Source of the DNA: Nitrospira_D sp019636945
GTDB lineage: Bacteria > Nitrospirota > Nitrospiria > Nitrospirales > Nitrospiraceae
Assembly: GCF_047338595.1 (NCBI RefSeq)
Contig: NZ_JBLFBO010000012.1
Coordinates: 20,862 to 84,861, forward strand
DNA length: 64,000 bases
Reading direction: 5' to 3'
The translations under genes and the position numbers were made by a program. Shown here piece by piece: positions 17,075-25,928 of this stretch. How positions within the stretch are numbered: position 1 is the stretch's first letter; each line of letters begins with the position of its first letter. The notes below the pieces were generated by a model that saw only the letters and a list, made by a program, of their open reading frames with translations, ran no database searches and was not told the DNA's origin.

Positions 17075-18343
17075 ATGCCCCTCGAAAATAATTTTCAACA
17101 CGATGAGTTGTCGCGCAAGAATCCGGGGGCGCGATTGAGCGTCGCTGATCTGACGGACATTGTCCCTCCAGATTCCCCAAAATGGGGCGAGGCGATGGCC
17201 CACTATGGCACGAGGCTGTCTCAAGCCGGTGTCACAAGCGTCGTCTTTCTCCATGGCTCGCTCCACGGGACCGATCTGTTTGGGATGCAGCGGTTGGATG
17301 ACGCCGGTGGCCTGAAGCGGGGCTATTCACGCGGTGTGTCGGGAGTCGATGCCTTGCTCTCGGCTATGCGTGAGGAAAGCAACGGGATTCCGTTGCTGCC
17401 GGGCGGGCTGAAGCCGCCGCTTTCGAGCGATCCCGCCACGAAGCATCTCCTGGATGAACAGATCGGAGAGGCGGGCAATTTTACCGAGTCCTATGTCGAG
17501 TCGTTCCGAAAAACCCTGAACCAGAATCTCGCTCGTCCCATCTCCTGTCACAGGCTGCTCTGGGCATCCGAACACCACCATCTGGGGCGGGCACTTGCCG
17601 CCGTGTGGTTGTTGGATGAACTCCATAAGCGCTGCACAGAGCAAAATCCCGGAACCGGTCACCGAATTCTTGTCCAGGCGCATGGACAAGCGGGACTGGT
17701 TCTGGCGCTTGCGTCGAATCTTCTTTGCCCAAGCCCGATCACGGGACGACCCAAACTTCTCAGTGTGCTGAACAGCTATGCGCAACAGGCGAACCAGCCG
17801 GGGCTTGTCGAGACGATGAAACGCATCGAATCTTTGGTGGCAACGGCTACACTGCTGAACGGTGTTGCGCTCGACATCATCACCTTTGGCACACCGGTCC
17901 GTTACGGATGGGATATTTCTGGGATTGGGAAGCTCCTGCACATCGTTAATCACCGGAATTTGCGGACGGATGGGAAGAGTTGGTTGGCCAAGATGGAACT
18001 GCCTCAAATCACCATGGAGATGCCGATTGCCTGGGGTGGAGACTACGTGCAGGAACTGGCCGTAGCGGGCAGTGATGCCGTCCCTGCGACGGAAACAGCC
18101 AGGGTTGTGAACAAGATGGTTTGGGAGCTGGTCGAGCCCTATGATGGGTTTGAACGGTGGCTGGAATGTGCGAGGCGGGCGGTGCGGTTCCCTAGCGAAG
18201 GGCGGTGCATACTCGTTGATTATAAGGACAGCACCGGATCAACGAATCCGCGTGACCACTACTTCGGTCACGCGGTCTATACGCGCCGTCATGCGATGTT
18301 GTTCAACCTGACGCAGATCGTTCGTGCGTTCTACACACCTTAA
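17075..18343 (+). CDS. Alpha/beta-hydrolase-like protein without the nucleophile serine
   Basis: The 422-residue protein shows lipase-type landmarks: VVFLHGSLHGTDL (55-67), then a buried strand-turn ILVQAHGQAGLVLAL, and IITFGTPVRYGW. In active lipases the turn is G-x-S-x-G; here it is A-H-G-Q-A (202-206), with Gly at the nucleophile place. Late histidines (NPRDHYFGH) could be remnants of the catalytic His. No signal peptide is present. I do not recognise a closer family; an alternative is that the catalytic residue sits elsewhere. Its stop codon shares bases with the lon stop (18340-18343), so the two genes converge with no terminator between them. No strong ribosome site before ATG 17075. 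Confidence 0.55.
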   Translation: MPLENNFQHDELSRKNPGARLSVADLTDIVPPDSPKWGEAMAHYGTRLSQAGVTSVVFLHGSLHGTDLFGMQRLDDAGGLKRGYSRGVSGVDALLSAMREESNGIPLLPGGLKPPLSSDPATKHLLDEQIGEAGNFTESYVESFRKTLNQNLARPISCHRLLWASEHHHLGRALAAVWLLDELHKRCTEQNPGTGHRILVQAHGQAGLVLALASNLLCPSPITGRPKLLSVLNSYAQQANQPGLVETMKRIESLVATATLLNGVALDIITFGTPVRYGWDISGIGKLLHIVNHRNLRTDGKSWLAKMELPQITMEMPIAWGGDYVQELAVAGSDAVPATETARVVNKMVWELVEPYDGFERWLECARRAVRFPSEGRCILVDYKDSTGSTNPRDHYFGHAVYTRRHAMLFNLTQIVRAFYTP

Positions 18344-20736
18344 CAATTCTCCGTGGTGCTGGTAGTTCCTACAGGTTCGTTGCCGGTAGGGGCATCGTGA
18401 GAATCGGGATTGAACGCTGCCGGTAGGACCTCTTCAATCCGTTCGACAAGGATGAACGTCAGCTCATCGCGCACTTCCTGCGGAACATCCTTGAGGTCCT
18501 TCTCGTTCGCCTTCGGCAAGACGATCCGGTTGATTCCGGCGCGATGGGCTGCCAGCACTTTTTCCTTGATGCCGCCCACGGGTAAGACGAGTCCACTCAG
18601 ACTAATTTCTCCCGTCATCGCCGTGTCGCTTCGCACGGCTCTGTTCTCGTACGCGGAAGCCAACGCGGTGGCCATGGTGATGCCGGCTGATGGACCATCT
18701 TTGGGAATGGCTCCAGATGGCACGTGGATGTGGACTCCGTTCCGCTTAAAGCGCGAGATGTCCAATCCCATGCTCTCGGCATGTGACCAGAGATAACTCC
18801 TGGCCGCACGCGCCGATTCCTGCATCACGTCGCCGAGTTGTCCCGTCAGGGTCAACTCGTGCCCCCCAGGGAGCAAGGTGGTTTCAATATAGAGCACATC
18901 GCCGCCGGTCGGCGTCCATGCGAGGCCTGTTGCGACGCCGGGAGGCAAATGTTTCCTCGCCTCTTCAGGCATAAACCGTTCGGAGCCCAACCACTCGCCA
19001 AGCATGTCGGTCCGTATAGCGACGGGCTGGCGCTCTTGACCGTCCGGGAGATCGGCGAATGTTAAGGCGACTTTTCTGGTCAACCGTCCCAGCATCTGCT
19101 CGAGCTGTCGCACCCCAGCTTCCCGTGTGTAGCGCGAGATCACAAGATTCAGCACTTCGTCCGTGAGCACCGCCTGGCTCTCTTGAATACCGGCTTCCTT
19201 CAACCGCCTGGGCCAAAGGTAACGGCGAGCGATTTCGGCTTTCTCGCGTTCGCTATACCCTTGAAGGCGAATCACTTCCATCCGATCCAACAGGGGTTGG
19301 CTGATGGTATCGAGCGTGTTCGCCGTGGTGATGAAAAACACCTTCGACAGATCGAAGGGAAGATCCAAGTAATGATCACGGAATGTGTGATTCTGGGCCG
19401 GGTCCAGAACTTCAAGCAGCGCCGACGCCGGGTCGCCTCGGAAATCGCGACCCATCTTGTCGACCTCATCGAGCATCAAGACCGGGTTGTTGACCCCTGC
19501 TCGACGGATCGCCTGGATAATACGGCCAGGGAGCGAGCCGACATAGGTGCGGCGGTGGCCTCGTAGTTCAGCTTCGTCATGGACGCCGCCCAGACTGAAT
19601 CGCTCGAAGGTTCGGCTCATGGCTCGTGCAATCGATTGGCCTAGGCTGGTCTTGCCGACTCCAGGTGGTCCGACGAGACAGAGAATCGGGGCCTTGGCCT
19701 TTGGGTTGAGTTTCAAGACCGCCAAATGTTCGACGATCCGTTCTTTGACTTCCTTGATGCCATAGTGATCTTCCTCCAGCACCTTACGGACGGTGGAGAG
19801 ATCAAGATGTTCCTCGGAGGATTTTCTCCAGGGAAGTTCAAGGACCAGTTCGAGGTAGGTTCGAAGGACCTGATGATCCGGTGAGGTGGGCGGGACTTTG
19901 CCTAATCGGGTGACTTCTCGCTCGACTTCTTTGCGGATATGATCGGGCAGGTCCGCCTCGGCGATTTGTCGCTTGAGGCGAGCCACTTCGTTCTCATCAT
20001 TCTCGCCTTCGCCTAGTTCCTCCTGGATGGTCTTCAATTGTTCGCGCAAGACGTACTCACGCTGGGTTTTCCCGATTTTTGTCTGGGCATCTCGGGTGAT
20101 CTTTTCACGAAGTTGCAAGATTTGTATTTCTTTCGACAGGGCGGCGTAGAGGCTGCGCAGGAGGTCGAGGGTCGACGCACACTCGAGCAGACGTTGCTCC
20201 TCCACCACATTGAGATTCACCAGAGAGGCGATACGATAGGCCAGCGCGACAGAGTCATCTTCATTACTCAATACGGCACCGATTTCTTGAATGGCAGGCG
20301 CTTGGATCAGTCTGGGCAACTCGGACACAAGTTCTTGAATGGCTCGGTGAAGTGCTTGCACCTCCGTTCCCTCGTCCGAAGGACGAGCGAGAGTCCGAAC
20401 GCGCACGGTGGTGTAAGGAGCCGACTGTTCCTCCTTTAAAAGGACGACGCGATCCAGGCCTTGAACGAGGGCGTGGATGGTTCCCTCGGAGGCTTGGCCG
20501 ATTTGCTTGATGGTGGCTTTTGTCCCGATGGAGTACAGATCAGCCAGCCCAGGTTCCTCGGTCTGGGGATCTCGTTGAGCCACGACGACGATCGTTTTTT
20601 CCTCCGTCTTCATCGTGGCATTGACAGCGGCGACAGATCGCTCACGCCCAATCGTCAGCGGCATCATGATTCCCGGAAACAGAACCGTGCGCTTGACGGG
20701 GAGTATCGGCAGTATCGATAAGACATTCTCTTCCAT
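18340..20736 (-). CDS. lon: ATP-dependent Lon protease
   Basis: The 798-residue protein degrades misfolded and regulatory proteins in the cytoplasm as a hexamer. Domains in order are the LON substrate-binding domain (ILPVKRTVLFPGIMMPL), a coiled region, the AAA+ ATPase with Walker A GPPGVGKTS and the GHRRTYVG and LDEVDKM motifs, and the Ser-Lys peptidase with S683 in KDGPSAGI and K726 in GGIKEK. Length matches LonA. ATG 20736 is preferred over TTG 20742 because AAGGA lies 9 nt before it. A TATAAT box sits 30 bp upstream. It converges on the hydrolase-like gene with shared stop bases. Confidence 0.97.
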   Translation of the reverse strand: MEENVLSILPILPVKRTVLFPGIMMPLTIGRERSVAAVNATMKTEEKTIVVVAQRDPQTEEPGLADLYSIGTKATIKQIGQASEGTIHALVQGLDRVVLLKEEQSAPYTTVRVRTLARPSDEGTEVQALHRAIQELVSELPRLIQAPAIQEIGAVLSNEDDSVALAYRIASLVNLNVVEEQRLLECASTLDLLRSLYAALSKEIQILQLREKITRDAQTKIGKTQREYVLREQLKTIQEELGEGENDENEVARLKRQIAEADLPDHIRKEVEREVTRLGKVPPTSPDHQVLRTYLELVLELPWRKSSEEHLDLSTVRKVLEEDHYGIKEVKERIVEHLAVLKLNPKAKAPILCLVGPPGVGKTSLGQSIARAMSRTFERFSLGGVHDEAELRGHRRTYVGSLPGRIIQAIRRAGVNNPVLMLDEVDKMGRDFRGDPASALLEVLDPAQNHTFRDHYLDLPFDLSKVFFITTANTLDTISQPLLDRMEVIRLQGYSEREKAEIARRYLWPRRLKEAGIQESQAVLTDEVLNLVISRYTREAGVRQLEQMLGRLTRKVALTFADLPDGQERQPVAIRTDMLGEWLGSERFMPEEARKHLPPGVATGLAWTPTGGDVLYIETTLLPGGHELTLTGQLGDVMQESARAARSYLWSHAESMGLDISRFKRNGVHIHVPSGAIPKDGPSAGITMATALASAYENRAVRSDTAMTGEISLSGLVLPVGGIKEKVLAAHRAGINRIVLPKANEKDLKDVPQEVRDELTFILVERIEEVLPAAFNPDSHDAPTGNEPVGTTSTTENC

Positions 20737-20766
20737 GGGCAACCATCCTTGCTGAACGTTCAGGGC

Positions 20767-20772
20767 ATTATA
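20767..20772 (-). promoter_or_regulatory. Probable -10 box of lon
   Basis: A perfect TATAAT on the minus strand lies 30 bp before the lon ATG. A TTGACT hexamer exists farther upstream but the spacing (27 bp) is too long for sigma70, so the -35 element is unclear and may belong to another sigma factor or an activator. Confidence 0.4.
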
Positions 20773-20866
20773 TCAACCCAATAGGTTGCGCTGCATAGAA
20801 GTCAAGAGGATGGAAGTGCCGGTCGCCGATAACGTATTGATAAATAATGTCTTGGAAGTATTAATT

Positions 20867-20876
20867 GGGGGGGGGG
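20867..20876. repeat. Run of ten G in the lon-NUDIX spacer
   Basis: Ten consecutive G follow TTAATT between the divergent lon and NUDIX genes. Such tracts are slippage-prone. It is about 130 bp from the lon start and 175 bp from the NUDIX start, so a phase-variable promoter effect is possible but unproved. The rest of the 20773-21051 spacer shows no gene. Confidence 0.6.
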
Positions 20877-21051
20877 AAAGGATCATGAATGGCAACGGTC
20901 CAGACATCTGTCGGACTGGGTATTAGACTTTTGACGCAATGAGCAGTCGTCGCTGTGGGACCGACGTGCAAAGCCTGGGCGATTGTGTTATCCATGCCTA
21001 CCAGTGCCGGCGATTTGTCCTTGGTAGTTAGAGAGTGGGAACCTATCGGCT

Positions 21052-21597
21052 ATGAACTACTGCAGTCACTGTGGCGCGACCGTGACACACAAAGTTCCCG
21101 TGGGTGACAATCTTCCGAGGCATGTGTGTGACCAGTGCGAGCGCATTCATTATCATAACCCCAAGATTGTTGCGGGCTGTATTCCGGAATGGGAAGGCCA
21201 AGTCCTTCTCTGCCGTCGTGCGATCGAGCCACGGCTTGGACTCTGGACGTTCCCGGCCGGCTTTATGGAGTTGGGCGAAAGTACTGAGCAGGCGGCTGTG
21301 CGTGAGACGATGGAGGAGGCGCAGGCTGATGTCAAGATTGCCGGACTCTATGCCGTGCTCAGCCTACCTCATATCGGACAGGTCTACCTCGTGTTTCGGG
21401 GACGAATGACGGCGCCGACTTTCATGGCTGGACCTGAAAGTTTGGACGTCCGGCTCTTTTCACTCTCCGCCATCCCTTGGGAGACGATGGCCTTTCCAGT
21501 GGTCAGCGAAGCGCTGAGGCGCTACGTTGCCGATGCGAAGAACGGGGAGTTTCCAGTCCACCTTGGCAGCCTACCGGATCAGCCTCTGTTCGAGTAG
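21052..21597 (+). CDS. NUDIX hydrolase with zinc ribbon
   Basis: The 181-residue protein starts with a small zinc ribbon (C4, C7, C26, C29) followed by a NUDIX domain whose box runs from G70: GFMELGESTEQAAVRETMEE, fitting Gx5Ex7REUXEE. Zinc ribbon plus NUDIX is the layout of NADH pyrophosphatase NudC and related ADP-ribose or nucleotide-sugar pyrophosphatases, but the NudC-specific SQPWPFPxS array is absent. Substrate therefore stays open. It is the only gene between two non-coding stretches, so it is probably transcribed alone. Confidence 0.85.
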   Translation: MNYCSHCGATVTHKVPVGDNLPRHVCDQCERIHYHNPKIVAGCIPEWEGQVLLCRRAIEPRLGLWTFPAGFMELGESTEQAAVRETMEEAQADVKIAGLYAVLSLPHIGQVYLVFRGRMTAPTFMAGPESLDVRLFSLSAIPWETMAFPVVSEALRRYVADAKNGEFPVHLGSLPDQPLFE

Positions 21598-22966
21598 GTA
21601 CAGACAACATCTTGGATTCTCTGTCATCTTGATATAACAGCACCACTGTTGCACTACTGAAATGCGGGGCAGGGTGTGAGGCGGGAGGTTCGGTGAGTCT
21701 GGATAACTATGGACTTCTCGCCCGATAAGTGAGGCCCAGACTGGTACCCGCTGTAGCTTGGACTATGAGGTAGACACAGCTGTAATTACCAGGGCCGTGC
21801 GGGAGGTGCTCTATACGCTTACGCCATCGATCGATTTCATTGACGAGATCAAAACAGCGAATGCACGACAGAGAGATGCCCCCAAAGGCTATTGGTTGTG
21901 AGTGAACCCGGAGTCGTCCATCTTACCGTCAAAGTCCTAGGCGCTGCGCACCAACACATTTCGTAAGATATCAATTTATATATAGAAGTGTTCATATTTC
22001 TTATCCCTATTCTTTTTACCGCTGTTTAACCTCTCTTAATCTTGTTTCGGAAACCCACTTACGCTCCGTGCGCAAGCGCACTTCGTCCCGCGCAGACACG
22101 GCCTGAAAAATGGGACAATTGATCCATCAGAGAAAACCCCTCGTAGTAGAGGAGGCAGAAAGGTAGAAAGCGCAAGGCGCCGACCAGACAGGGAAGGGCT
22201 CGCCTGTCGCCCCAATTTGCCCGCTGGGAGGGGGTTGCCTTCGAGAGGGGGGAGGAGAGCCCAAAAGATCGTAGACGGCTCTCCAAGCGTTTAAATCGAA
22301 AACCCCGCCGACATTCTGGAAAACCGTTCTTTGGTACCGGTATGATAGAGGCTGACCACGGCGGCGCTTCGCGCCGAAAGATAGAGGCTGGGCGCGGCCC
22401 TACCGGGCCACCACACGACCTGTGATAAACCCCTCTTGATATGGGATGACGTGATGGATGAAGCTACGCCAGGCAGTCCCACGATCACCTCGTCGTCCAC
22501 GTCGGTCTCGTACAGCCAGACCATCATTTCTTATCCGGCTTCAGCCACTCAACCGGGCCGGACGATTACGCTGACAAGTATCATAGAAACAAGCGTTCGA
22601 TTCGATCTGGCGCTCAATCAACACGTGACCACCATCACCGGCGGCCTGTATCGTACGAACGAGGTGGGGCGGGACCCGCACGGGCCCCCGTCTGCTGACC
22701 CGTCTTCCTCCTCTGCCTGATACCGACTTCTCCCCTGTGTGGTATTGTGTCCGTTGCCAGTGGGGTGCGTCCGCCGCACCGGCTTTCCGCCTCCGGGCTT
22801 TCCCTGCTAGGCCCTGTTTCTGCGGAGGAGATCAAGTCGGAGGAAAAGGTTTCGGTTCCTATGGTGGATGCCAGAGCTAGCGATGTTCGTGCAGTGCACT
22901 TTGTCGCTATGGCTCAATCTAGTGACAGCATAATGGAGGTGCAGCTGAGAGGGAGAAAGGGAACCC
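21598..22966. other. 1.4 kb gene-poor stretch with possible decayed sequence
   Basis: No complete gene was supported. A 64-codon open frame at 21707-21901 ends in DAPKGYWL and lacks a good start, so it may be the tail of a lost gene. Bases ~21958-22050 are markedly AT-rich compared with the flanks (ATTTATATATAGAAG, then T-runs). A 94-codon frame (22436-22720, TTG start) is rich in Ser/Thr and shows no known motif. The layout suggests old insertions or deletions rather than a working operon. Confidence 0.45.
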
Positions 22967-23329
22967 TTATTCCAGCAGATACTCCAACCATTCGGGTTCT
23001 TTTTTTCGATCGGCTCGTAACTCCACTCCAAACCATCGCCCGTTCACCCAAGAGACGGTGGCTTGGGGAATGCAGAGCGGACTGTCCCGATCCGGCAGTT
23101 CGAGGAATAGACCGAGCTCCATGCCGACCTGTACATGTTGATTTCCTTGGATGCGGAATCCATATCGGCTCAGGTCGGTGATGGTGCCGTGTCCGATGAT
23201 GATGTCGTTTCCTTCTGAACCGGAGTATCGTACTTTAAAGGTTCCTCCTATGCGAGGCTCTCGTCGGCGGTCAGAGTCGAGATGGACTGCCTCCTGTTTG
23301 GCTTTTGCTGTCGATTTCCACCACTTCAC
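22967..23329 (-). CDS. PilZ-domain protein
   Basis: The 120-residue protein is a single PilZ domain, the c-di-GMP receptor fold. It has the RxxxR motif in DRRREPRIG, the D/NxSxxG motif as DLSRYGFRI, and the closing WVNGRWFGVELR strand. GTG 23329 is preferred because AGGGAG precedes it; a TTG at 23368 would add 13 unrelated residues. Its GTG overlaps the TGA of a small ORF (GTGA), suggesting translational coupling. No partner effector domain is attached, so it would act by binding another protein. Confidence 0.8.
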   Translation of the reverse strand: MKWWKSTAKAKQEAVHLDSDRRREPRIGGTFKVRYSGSEGNDIIIGHGTITDLSRYGFRIQGNQHVQVGMELGLFLELPDRDSPLCIPQATVSWVNGRWFGVELRADRKKEPEWLEYLLE

Positions 23330-23547
23330 AGGTCTCTCCCTGCCTGGGTTACAAAGATGAATCGGCAATCCGCTGGTACAACTTGAGGGACATGAGGATG
23401 GCTTGCTTCATACTTCTTCGTCGGGAATGGGATCTGCCGCCAGGGGGCACACTCCGCCATGTTGAAGACGAAATGCACCTCCTTAACCAGTAGGTCTTCG
23501 TCGATAAGAATCTCGGGGGAACCCCAGTGCGGAGGCGGTGTCCGCAT
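23326..23547 (-). CDS. Small ORF coupled to a PilZ gene (uncertain)
   Basis: A 73-codon frame lies exactly between the two PilZ genes on the same strand; its TGA overlaps the GTG start of the downstream PilZ gene. The product contains EILIDEDLLVKEVHFVFNM and two cysteines, with no recognised domain, signal peptide or membrane segment. A GTG at 23589 would extend it into the upstream PilZ gene. The only support is position and overlap; it could be a leader that loads ribosomes for the PilZ gene, or chance. Confidence 0.35.
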   Translation of the reverse strand: MRTPPPHWGSPEILIDEDLLVKEVHFVFNMAECAPWRQIPFPTKKYEASHPHVPQVVPADCRFIFVTQAGRDL

Positions 23548-23569
23548 GGAGTGTGCCTGAGAGAGGCGG

Positions 23570-23929
23570 TCACTTCTTTGGCAGCTCACCTTTCGGCACG
23601 ATCAGGGCCTGTCCTGCCGTGATGGTGAGCTGTTCCACCATTTGCTTGAGGCGTTCTTGGTCAGGGGCTTCAATTGTCAGAAATTCAACTCCAATACCTT
23701 GAGCTCCGGACCATCGAACCGTTCCCTTGCTGACATGGATTGGGGTGGTGTCCGCTTCAACTTGGAGAAACAGTTCGACCTGCATGCCGGTGAATGGGCG
23801 GAGGGTACTTTCCAACCGGCATCCTTTCAGTGAAAGGTCCTTTACCAGTGCGTTGTATCGCAATTTATCGCGTTGGACCAGCGTGCTGGGAGCTGAGACC
23901 GGGAATCGCGGAAATTTCCGAACAACCAT
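23570..23929 (-). CDS. PilZ-domain protein
   Basis: The 119-residue protein is a lone PilZ domain: VVRKFPRFPVSAPSTL carries the RxxxR-type arginines, KDLSLKGCRLES is the DxSxxG motif (with Lys-Gly), and VRWSGAQGIGVEFL is the final strand pair. A short helix-rich tail follows. It is expected to bind c-di-GMP, though the second arginine spacing is slightly unusual. It precedes the small coupled ORF and a second PilZ gene on the same strand. Confidence 0.8.
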   Translation of the reverse strand: MVVRKFPRFPVSAPSTLVQRDKLRYNALVKDLSLKGCRLESTLRPFTGMQVELFLQVEADTTPIHVSKGTVRWSGAQGIGVEFLTIEAPDQERLKQMVEQLTITAGQALIVPKGELPKK

Positions 23930-24139
23930 CTCGTATACCTTTGACAGGTCCCGCTGCTGTCAATGCACGGGCCCTAGGCTTGTGAGGGTTCTACTACTGT
24001 GAAGCAATGAACCGGGTTCGATCACTCTACAGAGCAGGCTATGTGGTGAAGGCGCTCTTGTCAATGAAAAGCCCGATCTAAACAGCCGTAAAACAGGCGG
24101 GACTTGTGGACTGTTCTCCAGTGTGGTCGTCTTCTGGCA

Positions 24140-24622
24140 TCACCAGCGGTAGCCCCAATAGCCGAAATGCCGGTACCCCCAATATGGGCGGTCGTACGGC
24201 GAGGCGTAGAACGCAGCGCTTCCAAAATGGAGACCTAAACCGAGTCCAAGTCCAAGGGCCGGTGACAAGGCGTAGCCATAGGGATAACCGTAGGAGAAGG
24301 GTACGACGCTGGTCATGGGGCGCTCCGCCAGCTGTCGTTGCAAATTGGTCGTCGCGGCAGATTGCCGGTCGAGTTGATCCTTGAGTTGACCGACGGTACT
24401 TTGCTGCGCCTGGAGTTTTCCTTCCAGCTCAGCGATTTTCTTTTGTTGCGCTTCCATGAAGGCATTCACGCAACGGGTTTGTGCGTCTGCTGTATAGGTC
24501 GAACATTCCCAAGGCACTTGGAGTGTTTCGGCTTCGGATGAAAATGGGGTGAGGATACTAACTAAAATTCCGGCGAAGACCGAGGCTCGCAACCATTGAT
24601 CCCGGAAGGTTTCCCATTTCAT
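24140..24622 (-). CDS. Secreted coiled-coil protein with Gly/Tyr-rich tail
   Basis: The 160-residue protein has a signal peptide (ASVFAGILVSILTPFSSEAE), two conserved-looking cysteines (WECSTYTADAQTRCVNAF), a coiled coil (QKKIAELEGKLQAQQ then LKDQLDRQ), and a C-terminal segment very rich in Gly, Tyr, Phe and Trp (SYGYPYGYAL, GLGLGLGLHFG, YWGYRHFGYWGYRW). ATG 24622 is chosen because AGGAGGAAGG directly precedes it. Location is periplasm or outer surface. The aromatic-glycine tail is reminiscent of sticky surface or amyloid-prone segments, which is inference. Family not recognised. Confidence 0.7.
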   Translation of the reverse strand: MKWETFRDQWLRASVFAGILVSILTPFSSEAETLQVPWECSTYTADAQTRCVNAFMEAQQKKIAELEGKLQAQQSTVGQLKDQLDRQSAATTNLQRQLAERPMTSVVPFSYGYPYGYALSPALGLGLGLGLHFGSAAFYASPYDRPYWGYRHFGYWGYRW

Positions 24623-24799
24623 AGCCTTCCTCCTGTGCAGCTGGTTAGAGGTTACCATGCGGATTTTACTTTGAACAGACGGCGTTCATTCTTCGGAGGG
24701 GGTGATCTGATGGGCGTGATCGAACGGCCTGTTTGATTTTTGGAGAACGAGACTTCTACAATGCGACCGGTCATGCGAGTGTGAGTATAGGTTCGGCAC

Positions 24800-25513
24800 A
24801 TGCCTGGGCGACGCATTTCCAAGAAGAAAAAATCACAAAAGGTAGCCCTCCCGGATCTTTCCGCCAAGCGTCGGTTTCAGCAGCGACTCTTGAAGTGGTA
24901 TGGGGAGTATGGTCGAGATTTGCCTTGGCGAAAAACATCGGATCCCTATCACATCCTCGTATCCGAGGTAATGTTGCAACAGACGCAGGTTGATCGAGTC
25001 ATTCCCAAGTACAGGGAGTTTCTCGAACGATATCCGAGCTTTGAGGATTTGGCCGAGGCACCGGTGGCTGATGTGAAGAAGACGTGGTACCCGCTGGGAT
25101 ACAACGTTCGTCCGGAACGATTGCACGGGATTGCCTGTGAAACAGTGGAACGGTATGGGGGAAAGCTTCCCAGCGATGCGGAGGAGTTGCTTTCGTTCAA
25201 AGGAATTGGGCGGTATACCGCGGGGGCGATTCGCTCCTTTGCATTCAATGAAGATGCCCCTATCCTCGACACAAACGTGATACGGGTTCTGCACAGAGTG
25301 TTTGTTGCCGAAGGGGATCCGAAAGCGCAGAAGCCGATGCTCTGGGAATTGTCGGAAGCTCTCATTCCTCCGAAGAAGGGATACGACTTCAATCAGGCGA
25401 TCATGGACTTTGGGGCGATGGTCTGTACGGCGCGCGATCCTTATTGTCTGCTCTGTCCGATGAAGTCGTTCTGCAAGACCTATCCATTCAGTCCGATGGA
25501 ACGGAGACCGTAG
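24800..25513 (+). CDS. mutY: A/G-specific adenine glycosylase, catalytic part
   Basis: The 237-residue protein removes adenine mispaired with 8-oxoguanine. It has catalytic E56 in VSEVMLQQTQ, the helix-hairpin-helix LLSFKGIGRYTAG, catalytic D157 in PILDTNVIRV, and the [4Fe-4S] ligands C209-x6-C216-x2-C219-x5-C225. It ends straight after the cluster, so the C-terminal NUDIX-like domain that classical MutY uses to sense 8-oxoG is missing. The next gene, 10 bp away, encodes a stand-alone MutT-type protein that could supply it. An endonuclease III-like activity is a less likely alternative because LQQTQ is the MutY form. Confidence 0.88.
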   Translation: MPGRRISKKKKSQKVALPDLSAKRRFQQRLLKWYGEYGRDLPWRKTSDPYHILVSEVMLQQTQVDRVIPKYREFLERYPSFEDLAEAPVADVKKTWYPLGYNVRPERLHGIACETVERYGGKLPSDAEELLSFKGIGRYTAGAIRSFAFNEDAPILDTNVIRVLHRVFVAEGDPKAQKPMLWELSEALIPPKKGYDFNQAIMDFGAMVCTARDPYCLLCPMKSFCKTYPFSPMERRP

Positions 25514-25523
25514 CAGGGTGCCT

Positions 25524-25928
25524 ATGCAGGTCATAGAGGTGGCAGCTGGCCTGATCAAACGGAATAATCGCTATTTGATCGCTCGTCGGAAGGCCGGTGT
25601 TCATCTTGCCGGGTTCTGGGAGTTCCCCGGGGGTAAGCGGGAAGCCGGTGAATCCCTTGCGGACTGTTTGCGGAGAGAGCTATGGGAGGAACTCAGCATT
25701 CAGATCGATTCTCCCATCCGCTATCAAGTCATTCGGCATGAGTATTCCGACAAGGTTGTTGAGCTTCATTTCTTTCACTGCGCGATCGAACAGGGAGAGC
25801 CGGTACCTCTGGGATGTGAGGAAATTCGATGGGTCCTTCCGGAGGAACTGACGCAGTTTACATTCCCTCCGGCCGATTACGCCGTGATTCAGTCTCTGCA
25901 GCGTGAAGCCTTGGGAGTGTCGCGATGA
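25524..25928 (+). CDS. mutT: MutT-type NUDIX hydrolase
   Basis: The 134-residue protein has the MutT fold with VAAGLIKRNNRYLIARR, AGFWEFPGGKREAGES and the NUDIX box ending RRELWEEL. MutT hydrolyses 8-oxo-dGTP to keep it out of DNA. ATG 25524 is preferred, with AGGG eight bases before; GTG 25518 would add two residues. It lies between mutY and an exonuclease gene and overlaps the latter by 4 nt (ATGA). Context supports oxidised-guanine defence; it might also pair physically with the truncated MutY. Confidence 0.85.
   Translation: MQVIEVAAGLIKRNNRYLIARRKAGVHLAGFWEFPGGKREAGESLADCLRRELWEELSIQIDSPIRYQVIRHEYSDKVVELHFFHCAIEQGEPVPLGCEEIRWVLPEELTQFTFPPADYAVIQSLQREALGVSR

Noticed and set aside
22436..22720. 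94-codon Ser/Thr-rich frame starting at TTG
   Set aside because: Low-complexity translation, no ribosome site and no recognised domain.
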